A DNA stretch of 64,000 bases from Haliotis asinina (GCF_037392515.1 NC_090283.1:18384501-18448500); one strand, 5' to 3'; counted from the first letter of the stretch, positions 48,034-59,134 are shown. Made by a program: numbers and translations. Notes: a model not told the origin generated them from the letters alone.

Positions 48034-49673
48034 TTATACCCTGGAAAGTGCATCAGCACAAACATTGTCCTTGCCTTTAATGTCTTTGATCACAAGATTG
48101 AACCCTTGCAAGATCAAACTCCACCTCATAAGTCTCTGATTCTTGTTCGTCATTTTGTGAAAAAAAGTCAAGGGGTTGTGGTCAGTAAAAACTTCAATTG
48201 GCAAAGTGGTGGTACTAAAGTACACTTCAAAATGCTGTAGAGCTAACAAACGACCTAATGTCTCTTTCTCAGTGGTAGGATAATTTCTTTGGTATTTGTC
48301 AAATTTCTTTGAAAAATAACAAACTGGATGCTCAATTACTGAATCATCCTCTTTGCACCTGCACCAAAATCATTTGCATCTATTTGCAACTTAAATGCTT
48401 TCTCAAAATTTGGTGCCTGCACTAGTGGAGAATTCATGAGTATAGCTTTGACTTTTTCATATGCAGATTGACAACTGCTATCCCACTGAAATTTTACATT
48501 TTTCCCCAAAAGGTTGGTAAGTGGAAATACATCTGAGAAGTTTTGACAAAACTTCCTGTAATAGCCAACCATACCCAAGAACCTCATGAGTTCTCTCTTA
48601 GTTTGAGGTAATGGAAAATGTACAATTGCTTCACCTTTAGCATGAACTGGTTGTACCTGGCCGTGCCCTACAACATGCCCTAAAAATTCCACTTGTGCCT
48701 TTCCAAATTCACACTTGGCGAGCTTCACAGTTAACTTCGCCTCAGACAGTCTTTCGAAGAAAGCACGAGTCCTTTTCAGATGGTCATCCCACTCCATGTC
48801 GTAATTGATGACATCATCCATGTAAGCCTCGACACAATCAAGGCCTGATGTGACATTGTTGACAAGTCTCTGGAATGTCGCTGGAGCGTTCATCGGACCA
48901 AACGGCATCACCTTGTTTTGATACAGTCCATCTGGGGTAGCGAATGCCGATATTTTCTTTGCACAGTCTGTGAGTGGAATCTGCCAGTAGCCCTTCAGTC
49001 AAACTTACTTATATACTTGGCTTGACCAATGCGATCAATGCAATCGTCCACTCTCGGAAGAGGATACGAGTTGACAGCTTTCATATGAGCACAGCAGCGC
49101 CAACCACCTCCACTCTTCGGCACAAGAACACATGGTGAACTCCACGGACTGTCACTGGGTTCAATAATGTCATTGTCCAGCATGTATTTCACCTCTTTCC
49201 GCAGAATTTCACGTCTCACTGCATTCATCTGATGTGGGTGTTGTTTTACAGGCACAGCGTCACCTACATCTATATCATGGCTGACCAGTTCAGTTCAACC
49301 AGGAACATCAGGAAATAAGTGAGAGATCTCATACATCAAATCTGACATCTGAACTTTCTGCACAGGGGATAAATGTGATAGTTTCTCATCATGGTGAGCT
49401 AACACATCAGAATTTCTCAACTTTGGTGAAACATTATCACTAAGATCATCAAACTTCACATTGTTAACACAATCATCAATGTTGTCAACATTTTCACAAT
49501 TGTTTTTAGTACAATCAGCAACTGGGGAGAGTGTGGCAATACAATTGGCTTGTTTGGTTTCTGACCTGTCATGATATTTTTTAATCATGTTGACATGACA
49601 CAATCTCTTTTGTTTATGATGACCAGGTATCAGGACGACAAAGTCTGTGTCGCAAACCTTTTTGTCAACAACT
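48034..49673 (-). pseudogene. Ty3/gypsy retrotransposon pol fragment, integrase tail then RT then RNase H
   Basis: Reading on the minus strand from 49673: an integrase C-terminus-like stretch (VLIPGHHKQKRLCHVNMIKK), a linker, and FPDVPG followed by a TGA. Then come HDIDVGDAVPVKQHPH, MLDNDIIEPSDSPWSSPCVL and WRCCAHMKAVNSYPLPRVDD (RT motifs 1-2). A frameshift after KFD precedes KGYWQIPLT and MPFGPMNAPATFQR. AYMDDVI is the catalytic box and FLGMVGYYRKFC the thumb. A frameshift/deletion after NDFGAGA follows, then RNase H ending VFTDHNPLTFF and KGKDNVCADALSRV, and a stop at 48034. The defects are one nonsense and at least two frameshifts. The 5' half (gag, most of integrase, 5' LTR) is missing; at 49673 it abuts a glycosyltransferase fragment. 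Confidence 0.88.
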
Positions 49674-50023
49674 CCACAGACTCCCAGGAAGTGCGAACCG
49701 ATGCGGAGAAGCTATTTCCTCGTGTCATCCAAGATTTGGAGAGAGATATTGTTCATGCTGATCTGGACAATCACGGAAAAGATTACGCATGCAGGGGATT
49801 TGGTAAAGTGATTCTTGATCAACAGACGATGTCATCATGTGACGTATTCTTTATGACAGACAGCGGACTTAGCCGTATCGCAGCCATGATGAGAGTATCA
49901 GACAAAGGCTTGTATTGTATGACTAGCAATTCCGCATACAGCAAGTGTCCCTTTGACGATAAAGGCTTATTTCCACAGAACTGGTTCACAGGCGCTCGTA
50001 TCATGGAAAGGATCAGAAATTAA
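49673..50023 (+). pseudogene. Truncated paralogue of the fucosyltransferase-like gene
   Basis: From about 49673 the plus strand matches codons 287-389 of the 36038 gene without gaps: DSQEVRTDAEKLFPRVIQDL, NHGKDYACRGFGKVILDQ, MSSCDVFFMTDSGLSRIAAM and DDKGLFPQNW. About 80 of 102 residues are identical by hand count. Where the first gene stops (FPQNW-stop), this one continues FTGARIMERIRN to TAA at 50021-50023. The open frame extends back to 49571, but that part is antisense gypsy sequence, so the natural N-terminal three quarters are gone. It retains no stops and could be a recently truncated gene, a terminal exon of a chimera, or an assembly join. Confidence 0.85.
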
Positions 50024-50965
50024 AATTTGTTTTGACGATGGTCATTCCACTTTCCTTTACTTTAATGAATTTTTCGTGACGGGGGTAATTTAAGTTATTA
50101 AATCTTTAATCCTTGCAAAGACGCTAGTGCTCTGTAGGCGCGAATGAATCCATTACCCTTAGAAACCTAATATTTGCCCTTGACCTCATTTTTCTCCACC
50201 CGCACATGGTGTTTAACAGATATTTCTCTTTGCTTCAATTGCTTGTGTCTGTTTTGTCAAATTTTGTATGTTTACTTCGATCCTTTTCGCGTCACCTGAT
50301 GTTTCTGTATTCCCATGTCATTGCTACTTTCATTCAGCTGTAAAATATCCAAAGACAGAATTGGTACTTGGGGTAAGATTTGCCAATGAAGCGGCAGAAA
50401 GTCTGACAAAAGCAATAAATGTGAATGTCGCCAAAAAGGTCCAATAAAAACATTTTGTTCTCGACAGTTGGTACTGACATGGGTACAACTTGTGGGCGGT
50501 TTTATATCCCGGAGATTGCTTGAGGGTTATGTATTACAGTTTGACTGCCAACATTGACTAAGAAATTACCTCCCTGGCTTACAGTCAGTATAGGCGATCC
50601 CACTGTAAGTTCCTGATTCCTTTTATCATAATTTTCTAAAATACGACATCTTTTCATGTAAAATATTGCAGCCTTATAACATAGACTAAACAACGCAATG
50701 CTCAAAGTCTGCCCTAGTGTTCAATTCGAAGCTGTTAGCTAATAAGCATTGAATGTTAAGTGTTACGACTATGTTCGTGTTCCACCCGAAGTCTATATTG
50801 TGTCAGTAGCCATACACGCTCGTTGTCACATTTACATGATCAGTGTAAAGAAGACATGCTCTTTGAGAAAACTGTAAGATAATTGTAGTTATTATATGTA
50901 TTTACAAATCTTTAAAAACTGTTAGTCAATCAGGATTCAAACAGTCAGCACTGCAGATTAGCAGC
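50024..50965. other. Unassigned sequence
   Basis: No gene recognised. Confidence 0.4.
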
Positions 50966-51083
50966 GTTGCGAGTGATATTTGAAGAAGTGGCAGCTGAAC
51001 GTGTGGCCATGTCACACACGGATGAGGATCATCTTATACTGATGCTGGCCACGTTCCTTGGAACCATCGGTATTTCAACCGAT
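50966..51083 (+). other. Weak candidate internal exon
   Basis: Bounded by an AG (gcagattagcag) and a good donor (GATgtaagagg), with an open phase reading RVIFEEVAAERVAMSHTDED and LILMLATFLGTIGISTD. The codon mix is less AT-biased than its surroundings. No homologue is recognised and no neighbouring exon was found, so this is only a suggestion. Confidence 0.2.
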
Positions 51084-51654
51084 GTAAGAGGGATAGTTGT
51101 TTCTAAATTAAAGAAAAATATTGTTTGCTTTTATTTACTTTTATTGTAGCTTTTATTTACCTTTTTGGGACTTAACCTTCTCTGCTTGAGACAAGGTTTC
51201 CTAGCCTAAACTTTGGCTGGAGCTGTTTTTCAGAAATATTCATGTCAGTTTTACAACATTGTCTTTCAATACTTTGCAGGACTAATAATCTCAATGCTAA
51301 ACCAGAGAACCCGCAGAATACTTCAGTGGGGTACACCCAATTCGTGATCAAGCACATCTGATAGAGTAGCTCATACCTATATACTATCTATTTTCAAAAT
51401 ATCGCTAAATAAATAAGGAGGCGTCAACAGAATGCCATGGTGCGAAGGTAATTTTCTATTTAGTGTCATTGGCATCCTCAAAGTCAAAGAATGTAGAAAC
51501 TGCACTTAGTTATTTTATGAACGCATTACGAACTAATGCGTTACGAGATGATCAGTTGTGCTTCTAATCACACTGCATATGTGTCAATACATCATATTAG
51601 ATTCAAGATGCCAAACAAGTTTATTTTAGTCTCTTGTTTCAACTGGGCGGTGAG
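51084..51654. other. Unassigned sequence
   Basis: No gene or repeat recognised. Confidence 0.4.
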
Positions 51655-51795
51655 GAAATCCAGTGGTAAGAGCGTCCGTTCGTCACGCCGAAAGCTCGGG
51701 TTCGACTCTTAATATGAGTGCACTATTTGAAGTTCGTTTTGGTGTGTCCCACCGCTACATTGCTCCCGGATTCACTGGAAACTAGCACGAGTGAG
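51655..51795 (+). repeat. tRNA-derived SINE copy
   Basis: Shows an A-box-like 'tggtaagagcgtccg', an anticodon-arm region 'ttcgtcacgccgaaagctcg' and B-box 'gggttcgactc', followed by 'gaagttcgttttggtgtgtc' and 'ccaccgctacattgctcccg'. The downstream block corresponds to the 'gaagcccatttctggtgtcc' block of the copy at 20066. The ACTC tail is lost. Confidence 0.75.
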
Positions 51796-53048
51796 AGTAA
51801 CTGTAAGAACATAACGTTCACGTCTTTGCCGGCCGAACACTTCAACGTTGCATTAAGAATGTGTTAGACAACACAATTATCAAAAGCGCTGTCCATTTGG
51901 ATGGCTGAGTGCAGCAGCGCACACTAATACTTTTGCCTGTTCTTTGTCATCAGGCAACCAATAAACACTTCCTTTCCAGACATTTCAACACATCTTTTAG
52001 GCATCTAAAATGCATGTTATTAATGCACTTACGCAACTGGAAGACGTATATTTGTGATCATTTAATAACAGAGCATGGAGGTTTTTGTTAACGGATTGCA
52101 CCTATGTCCAAAACACAACACCTTCGTTATATTTAATATTTAAATTTAGAAATTTTAGAAATTCCAAGATATCTTCAAATCGTATAGATCTGTAAATCAC
52201 AAACAACTCTTAATTGTAGAAAATCTGAAAATTTTAAACATCCACCGATCGTGGAAATGTGAAAAGTATAGATATAAATTTTGTTAATCATCTTGTCCGG
52301 TCTAACCTTTTGATATAGTGACCAACGTTCCACTTGACTCGGTACGCATTGCACATGTCAATTCTCAACATGTCGCACGGGTGGTTCTGTGGTAGAAAGG
52401 GTTGTGGCGTGGTACTAGAGAGTTTCTGGGTTCGAATCTAACTTTGCCCTGATAACTTCATTGGTTTGGCAGTACCTCATCTCTTTTCGTAGTTTTGAAA
52501 AACAGTACATTGTATCAGGTGCACCTCGCGTAGATCCCTACCGTGATTTTCTATTGCAAGATAGAAATGGCGCATTACCCGAACTGGTTTAGTTATGATA
52601 CACTGTATTTTTTATTGTTTTATTTATTTTACTCTTATGCATTTTGTTCTTCGATGACTTTCGTTTTGCCATGCTTGCCACAATGATATTTAACGCCCTA
52701 ATTTCCAAAGGTTTATCTGGGAACAGTCTGAAAGAGAGTCTGAATTTCCCTGGTTAGGATCATACATTTCTGTGTTGCCGTGAAGACAGTTCCAAGGCTT
52801 CAATTGATCTAGCCAGTACTGGTGAAGTCTGACAAGCCGATACTTTGGGTAACTCGTCTGCTTTGGCCATGATTCAGTTCTGCTGCAGGCATTGAACTTG
52901 AAACTACATGTCCTTCCATTGTCCGCATTTGAAATCAAATTTTAGAGATAAATGCTAGTTTCACTTCCAAATTACTGTGATATTCTAGTTGGTTTTATTG
53001 TCCTTTCGTTCACATATATTTATGGTGACTTTATAACTTGTTTTAGTG
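51796..53048. other. Unassigned sequence with a second tRNA-like head
   Basis: At 52380-52446 'ggtggttctgtggtagaaag' and 'tctgggttcgaatctaac' look like Pol III A and B boxes of another tRNA-derived repeat. No gene recognised. Confidence 0.4.
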
Positions 53049-53106
53049 ACAACATGGCTGAAATATTGCCGATGTGACTTTAAATTTGAACCCACTCACT
53101 CACTCA
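53049..53106 (+). repeat. Third repeat family, 3' end fragment
   Basis: acatggctgaaatattgccg, 'atgtgactttaaatttgaac' and 'ccactcactcactcac'. The same terminal block as 11500-11556. Confidence 0.8.
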
Positions 53107-53170
53107 CTTTGGACATGATCGTCCCCCAACGATATCAAGGTCTATGTCACAACGATCTTGAACAATGCAA

Positions 53171-53362
53171 GAGTGAGTGAGTTTAGTTTTATGCCAGAAT
53201 AGTCCAGTTATATGGCGGCCGTTTATAAATAATCGAGTCTGGGCCAGACAATCCAGTGTTCAACAGCAGGAGCATCGGACTGCGCAAATGGGAACTGGTG
53301 ACAGGCGTCGGCCAAGTCAGCGAGCCTGAGCACCCGATCCCATTAATCGCTGCTTACCACTA
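53171..53362 (-). repeat. ACTC-tailed SINE, head missing
   Basis: Contains gagtgagtgagtttagtttt, 'gtccagttatatggcggccg', 'gacaatccagtgttcaacag', 'ggccaagtcagcgagcctga' and 'gcacccgatcccattaatcg', then diverges at 'taccactaac'. The head portion is absent. Confidence 0.9.
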
Positions 53363-53516
53363 ACATACGCACAATCAAATTAACTGTAAACCTGCAAGAA
53401 CACAGGAACATATCGTGCACATCAAACATGGGCTTTTACAATGCGTCACTTTGTCACTGATGAGTAAATTTGGAAATATTCTCCACTTGTCTGCATAACA
53501 TTTATTGAAACTTTAC

Positions 53517-53875
53517 ATCCCAAGTACACTGTCTTCAGGCTCCCCATTGTTCTCGGTGCCCTTGGTTTGGTACCTCCTGATCGCTTGGCACAGATCAGCA
53601 GAGTGCCCGGATTCTCCACTGGGAGCACAGTCCATCTGACAATCTGGCTAATGCAGAAGGCTGCGGTGTTGGGGAGTCTTAATATTCTCCGAAAAGTTCT
53701 TGGTGGGTTTTGACTAGGCAGTGTTTCCTGGGAGAAGTCCCATTTGCTGCCTGGGTTGCGTGTAGAGGGTTCGAGGGCCCTGAGATGATGATGAGCTTTA
53801 CCAGCCTGACTGTGCCAGGTTCACCCGAACCCTGTCTGCTGCTTATCTATCTTAATCTGCAAAAACATAATAATA
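53517..53875 (+). pseudogene. RLE-type non-LTR element, 3' end (copy A)
   Basis: The last coding segment reads PIVLGALGLVPPDRLAQISR and MQKAAVLGSLNILRKVLGGF followed by TGA (53711-53713). This is the conserved end of restriction-like-endonuclease non-LTR proteins (iPvVvGa.G.......l..i.g; LQ.aallgt..ilRk.L). Then comes a 3' UTR (aggcagtgtttcctgggaga ... cctgtctgctgc) ending in a short aataataat tail. The same UTR is found at 27126-27340 and, deleted, in copy B. Confidence 0.8.
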
Positions 53876-53964
53876 ATGACAGTGCCATGCCCAAGTATGC
53901 TTACCTGATGGAGATCAACTTCGGCGGAGATAAACTCCGGCGGCAGCTCCCCAGATTGAAGATA

Positions 53965-55165
53965 AACTTTGGGCCGAGTATAAATCTCGTTTAAAGAAAA
54001 TCTGGAGCTAAATGCACGAAACAAGGTCAAAGCAACAAAAACTTTTGCTGTGCCAGTCCTATCCTATTCCTTTGGAGTAGTGGATTGCACAAAACAAGAC
54101 ATCCAGAGTCCTGACCGCCTAACCAGAAGGATCATGTCTGATAACAGAGCACACCACCCTCGTTCCTCTCTTAATCGTTTATACACGCCAGTAAATTCTG
54201 GTGGTAGGGGTTTGATTAATGTGGAGGCTCTTCATGATAGAATTTTATTGTGTACTTTTGCACATATTTGTTTATTGGACGATCATCTGGTGATGCATGT
54301 CAAGACTCATGATGAAAGCAAGGAATTCCACAGCTGTTTTAAGCGTACAAAGGTTGTCGGACACAATCAGAAATTTGATTTTGATTTTGTTGATGGCGAT
54401 GTACTACTAGATGGTACAACCAGGTGAAGTCCTTCAAGAAGTCTGTCCAGAGTCGGTCCTTTGTGGAGAAACTGTCTGAGAAGCCACTGCATCGTGTGTA
54501 CATGCAGTGTGTGGAACAGAACAGCAGCCCAACCAACTCCTTCGCGTGGAGGAAGTCGGCTGGTCTCAAGTGTGAAACTGAGGGCTTCCTTCTTGCTTGT
54601 CAGGACCAGTCACTTCCCATTCTTAATCAAAATGTTAAAATGAAATGTCATCTTTGCAATGAATTTACAGAGATTGTCCAATACCTTGTCAGTGGATGCC
54701 CTTCCATGGCACAAACAGCATATCTGAAAAGACATGATGGCATGGCTCGCTGCTTTTATTATCGTCTCTGTCATACCTGTGGTTTTGACCCCGAGGTCCA
54801 TCCATGGTACGACCCTGAACATGTCCCGGGCGTCCCGGAAATTGATGCTTTTAAACTTCTCTGTAATGGGCCAATATATAGCCTGAGACGAATTCCTGCC
54901 AACAAACCTGATCGTGTGCTTTATGATTAAACCGATGAAATCATTTATATCAGAATTTTCTGTCCCTTTTGACAGCAAAGTGATTGGCAAGATTCAGGAA
55001 TAGCGTGATGAACGTCTTGCTGGCATTCCAAGTACACTGTCGTCAGGCTCCCCATTGCTCTCGGTGCCCTCGGTGCCCTCGGTGCTGATGATGAGCTTTA
55101 CCAGGCTGACTGTGCCATCACCCGAACCCTCTCTGCTGCATTTCTGTCTTAATCTGTAAATAATA
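53965..55165 (+). pseudogene. RLE-type (R2/NeSL-like) non-LTR element: RT thumb, zinc knuckle, endonuclease (copy B)
   Basis: One frame carries KSRLKKIW and ELNARNKVKATKTFAVPVLS, YSFGVVD, HHPRSSLNRLYTPVNSGGRG and LINVEALHDR. After a frameshift near 54424 it continues GFLLACQDQSLPILNQNVKM. The CCHC motif follows (KCHLCNEFTEIVQYLVSGC), then YLKRHDGMARCFYY, VHPWYDPEHVP and NKPDRVLYD, which contains the (R/K)PD core of the restriction-like endonuclease. A stop follows where family members go on. Further on, VPFDSKVIGKI in another frame and the PSTLSSGSPLL segment align with copy A. Then a deletion of about 220 bp at a repeated 'ccctcggtg' joins to the 3' UTR. Target specificity cannot be judged. 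The two copies lie head-to-tail. Confidence 0.82.
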
Positions 55166-55297
55166 ATAATAACACACGTAAACATCAAATAAAGCATTCA
55201 AAGTATGAAACTGAGTGAAACAGACACTGAACAATTCCACATTTATACATGCTTTAACTGATGGAAACACAAAACTCTAACCATACAGTATAAGGGT

Positions 55298-57300
55298 TCA
55301 TGAAGTTCCAGATACATAAAACAATAACATGAACACATAACCAAAATTAATGATATCTACCAGTGGCGCCGAAACTGTATTTTTAAATAATTTCAGACTT
55401 TGAAAACATTGCTGATAGAATAATGGAACTGTCTCAGAGTGAGGGATAAATAGTGACAGACAGTCAGGACAATAAAGACGCAAGGACATCCCCAACCAAT
55501 AAATTGCAAAATAAGTCCACTTTGCTGAACATCCTTTGACAAGGTTTTGAATATGTTTCAGATGAAATGATTGCAATTTTGAGTTAAGATGACAAACCCA
55601 AAGCCCACCCTCCAATAGTGATTTATACAAAATGGAGCGCCTAATAGGTTCAGCAGTAGATTGCCAAATAACCGAAAAGTCTCCCTCTGAAAGAGATTGA
55701 CATAATGATTGGAAACTGGGGTAACAGCTCCACGATACTACAGTTGAGATAATGCCAAATGATTGCACACAACAGATTTCCCCAAAATCGAAAGAGACCG
55801 TCCTTTGCAAGATTTTAAAACAGTGCGAAATTTAGAATTTACTGAATGAAAGCTAATCATCATCAATGACCTCCTTGCCTACCATAATTCCAACAATTTG
55901 TGGCTGGCCAGTCCACGAATTGCCACAAGATCTGATCTAGCCTTCCATTTCCCAATGAAAATTCCTTTAGTTTTTGTCCTGTTTAATTGGGTCCCAGATG
56001 CCTCGCCAAAAGTGTCATAAATATCAAAAACAGTTTTGACTGACGCATCTGTTGTACAGAATCTAAGACCATGCCGAATCTTTAGCAGAATCAGAAGTGC
56101 CTTGAAACTGCACTGCTTTAATAAGAGGATATTTTCGAATAGCATTTAAAAGAGGCTACAGTGATAATACATACAAGGAGGGAGACAACCCATACCCTTC
56201 CTGACTGACCTCGTTCCTGGGAAAGGTGGAGAAATGTGTTGATTTACAGTTACACTGCTGGATATGTTAGTTTGCAACAATCGACACATTTGAATGTAGA
56301 CCAAAACCAAAGCGTCCAGTATATTAAATAAAATAAGTTTGGGAGACCCTGTCAAAGGCCTTTTATTTGTCTAAGCTAATAAAAGCACACTGGAGATTTT
56401 TGTGCCCCACATAATCACGCACATTCCGTATCAAATGACAGTTGTCTTGAATAGATCGACCAACTCCGTAGATTTGATCCAGATGAACAATATCTCCAAT
56501 AACACGACGCAGGACGCCTGCATAAAATTTTGGATACAATTTTGACATCAACATTTAACAAAGAAATTGGACGTCAGGTACAAACATTTTGCTTGTCCTT
56601 ACACAATAATCTGGGTAAAAAACTCTCGGAATAACACAAATGAACCAGACGTAGCAAACATCACCGAGAACATCAAATGAGAACATATAAAGCTCCTTAG
56701 TAAGACCACACGGACAAGGAGATTTATTCTTTTCCATAGCCTTAAGAGCTTCTAAAATTTCGGATTTTGTAATGTTACCCTCAAGTATATCCAAATTAGT
56801 CAAATTAACTTGAGGTAAATTAGCAAGGGAGTCATCGCAAATTCCTTCATCAATTGGTTCTTCAGCCAAAAGATTAGAATAAAATTCTACAACACCCATG
56901 ATGTCTTTAGAGAATTTTACTGACTGGCTAGAATATTCTAAAATAGAAACAAGGGATTTTGCTCTACCTCGCTTTGCCTTGAAATTCCAGCATTTCGAAG
57001 TCATATAATTGTTTTTTTCAATTCAGATATTTGGTCTATATAAGATCCTGGACGAGAATATTTTGCATGACACAAAACTCTGTATTGACGTTCTAAATCT
57101 TTACGGCGAGATAGTCGGGAAGTATTTTTTTCCTTTTTGAGACAATTTTTAAAATTGTCGAATTTGACACTTGAAAGTCTTCCACCAATCTAATGTGATT
57201 TCATCCAGAGAGGGGGGGGGGGGGGGGGGGGTAGGTATGACAAAATACGGAAAACTAAAAAGAAAGAATTAAAAGAATCATCAAAAAATGAATGGTTGCA
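55298..57300 (-). pseudogene. Tx1-like L1 element: RT and C-terminal domain
   Basis: Minus-strand order from 57004: NLDILEGNITKSEILEALKA and MEKNKSPCPCGLTKELY (RT motif 0). Then VIGDIVHLDQIYGVGRSIQD (near 56500, motif 2 region) and LQCAFISLDK (motif 3/A). A damaged motif B (RSVRKGMGCLP, normally RGvRQGCPLSP) is at 56200. The YADD box is not recoverable, but the following TTDASVKTVFDIYDTFGEAS, GTQLNRTKTKGIF block is clear (56050-55930). Finally PIRRSILYKSLLEGGLWVCH and LKHIQNLV are at 55560-55660. Many frameshifts occur. It is the 3' half of the composite element that continues to 62.9 kb. Confidence 0.8.
57212..57231. repeat. Homopolymer G20
   Basis: Twenty consecutive G (C on the coding strand of the L1 pseudogene). 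A run of this length is unusual and prone to sequencing and assembly error. Confidence 0.9.
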
Positions 57301-57313
57301 TTTCCAATAAAAG

Positions 57314-57867
57314 TCAAAGTTTATACCAACACGTAATCATGATCAGAGAAGGAACAGGGAGAGATTGTTGAGGTACCCACAGCCGACAGTAGAGATGTAG
57401 AGATGTAGAAGCGGTCCAGTCGAGTACCAACACCAGAAGCATTACGTCAAGTAACCGCCACTCGAGCTGGAAATAAAGAACGAAAAACATCAGTGATACA
57501 AAAGTCAGAGACCCATGCCTTAATGATTTGGCTACCAGACTGATAACTACTGACATTACCACCTATCTTGTCAACTGCTGTATTAAGAAAGTACACAGTT
57601 AAAATCGCCCAAGGAACCAAAAACCTATTAGTAACTAAATAATGTGACAATAGCCGAAAGAAATTTACTCTATCTGCTGAATTACTGGGAGCATAAATGT
57701 TAGTCAAACGAAGTCTGGTAGCACTGATAGTTATGTGTAGAATAATATACCTACCCTCCACATCAAAATGAAAACTGTCCATTGCCATATCACTTTTAGA
57801 ATTAACAATAATACCAACCACTCGACTAACATTAGTTCCAAAAGCCCCAAACCCTTACCCTTCAAAC
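57314..57867 (-). pseudogene. Tx1-like L1 APE endonuclease, main part
   Basis: The minus frame reads GAFGTNVSRVVGIIVNSKSD, FDVEGRYIILHITI, LRLTNIYAPSNSADRVNFF (NiYAPn motif), then a damaged PWAILTVYFLNTAVDKIGGN where the family has GGDFN.vl....D, and VSDFCITDVFRSLFP (..l.D.wR...P). The N-terminal part (catalytic Asn and Glu motifs) is found at 59135-59290 beyond the inserted TTAA element. Confidence 0.82.
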
Positions 57868-59134
57868 TTAAAGGTCACATGCAACGTAAAACACAACTTT
57901 GCAGATTCTGGTACCTTTCGGTGTGCACTTACCGGAACAAATCATAAAAAATGCCAATTCAACCTATAAAGTTGAAAAACGCGATGGAAATAAGCCCGCG
58001 AAATCGGAGTTCAAACGTTTCACTAAATTCCACCCAGTGCTGGGGGGAAAACTGGTTTCAACAGCTGTGCTGCACTGCGCCCATAACGCATGCGCAGTGA
58101 ATAGGTTCGCGGAGCTTGAAACAGTATGCATGCCCAGCGTCTGAGGTCGTGAACAGTAGTCTAATCTTGGTTGTGTACAGAAACAATTAAATAATCTACT
58201 CGTTACGTAAAACAACTTGTTGATTGTGGTAAGCAGTCTCTGTCACAGAGAAAGTTCAGTGTCTGGTTTATTCACACCTATATGTCTGCTTGCCTGTCTG
58301 CTAAAGACAACATGCAATACACAGCTTCAATCATTGACCACGTGCAATTTGAACTTAACACCTATCAGGCTATACGACATAAAGAAAATAAGTTGATTTA
58401 TGACTCGTGCAACCGAGTCCCCTGTCTGCCACATTATGTGATTAGGCACGTGTGATACACATAACATGTTTTTATGTCTGTGGGTTGCAAACAAACTACA
58501 TTCATTTTTTTTCGGATGACTGGATCTGACGGAAACGTGTGCAAACTCTTGTCAGTTTCAAGTCCTGCTTTGTACTTGGACGAGATTCCAGCTACTGACA
58601 TGATTTTTATTGGATCGAACGCAAATTCAGAGAACATGTATTTTCTAAACCCAACATCTCTATATACATTCTTCATGGATAACGACTTCTTTTCGTGTAT
58701 ATGATTTTGTTTGACAACAGTATATGAATCCATACTGAAACGACGCATCAAGTACACAAAAAGAAGTTGTTATCCATAAAGAATCTTACTTTCTTGTGAC
58801 TTGCTATACCTAAAATGCCCATCAAACAGACCATCTTTCTGTACACACAATGAACCCTCAGCACATCAGCAAATGAAACAGCCAATTGGAAGCCGTCGTT
58901 ACACTTGAGAGCATATCCACCCGCTATGACCGGGTTCGGTCTCCCGAGGGCTTCGTTTCGGGGGAAGTAAGCCCAAGTACAAAATATTGCACTTTTGAAT
59001 CGCGATTGTACGGTTATAATTGTGTTTATTTGGTTTTTTTAAAGCAGCAATGTATATTATATGTCATGAATAAGTGATAATTTGATAATAGTGTTTTAAT
59101 TATGTTTGATTTTTTGGTTGCATGTGACCTTTAA
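57868..59134. mobile_element. TTAA-flanked DNA transposon inserted in the L1 APE domain
   Basis: TTAA at 57868-57871 and 59131-59134 flank a 1259-bp element with perfect 14-bp terminal inverted repeats AGGTCACATGCAAC (57872-57885, and its reverse complement at 59117-59130). TTAA target duplication is characteristic of the Kolobok and piggyBac superfamilies. No transposase is recognisable, so it is non-autonomous. A GC-richer block with 'gcatgcgcagtgaatagg' lies at 58085-58110. A related left terminus starts at 63171. Confidence 0.85.

Noticed and set aside
49571..49672. N-terminus of the second glycosyltransferase copy
   Set aside because: The bases are the antisense of gypsy integrase-tail coding sequence; only the segment from about 49673 aligns with the first gene.
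51655..51740. Functional tRNA gene
   Set aside because: It continues into a SINE-specific body shared with the ACTC-tailed tRNA-SINE family and lacks a paired acceptor stem.
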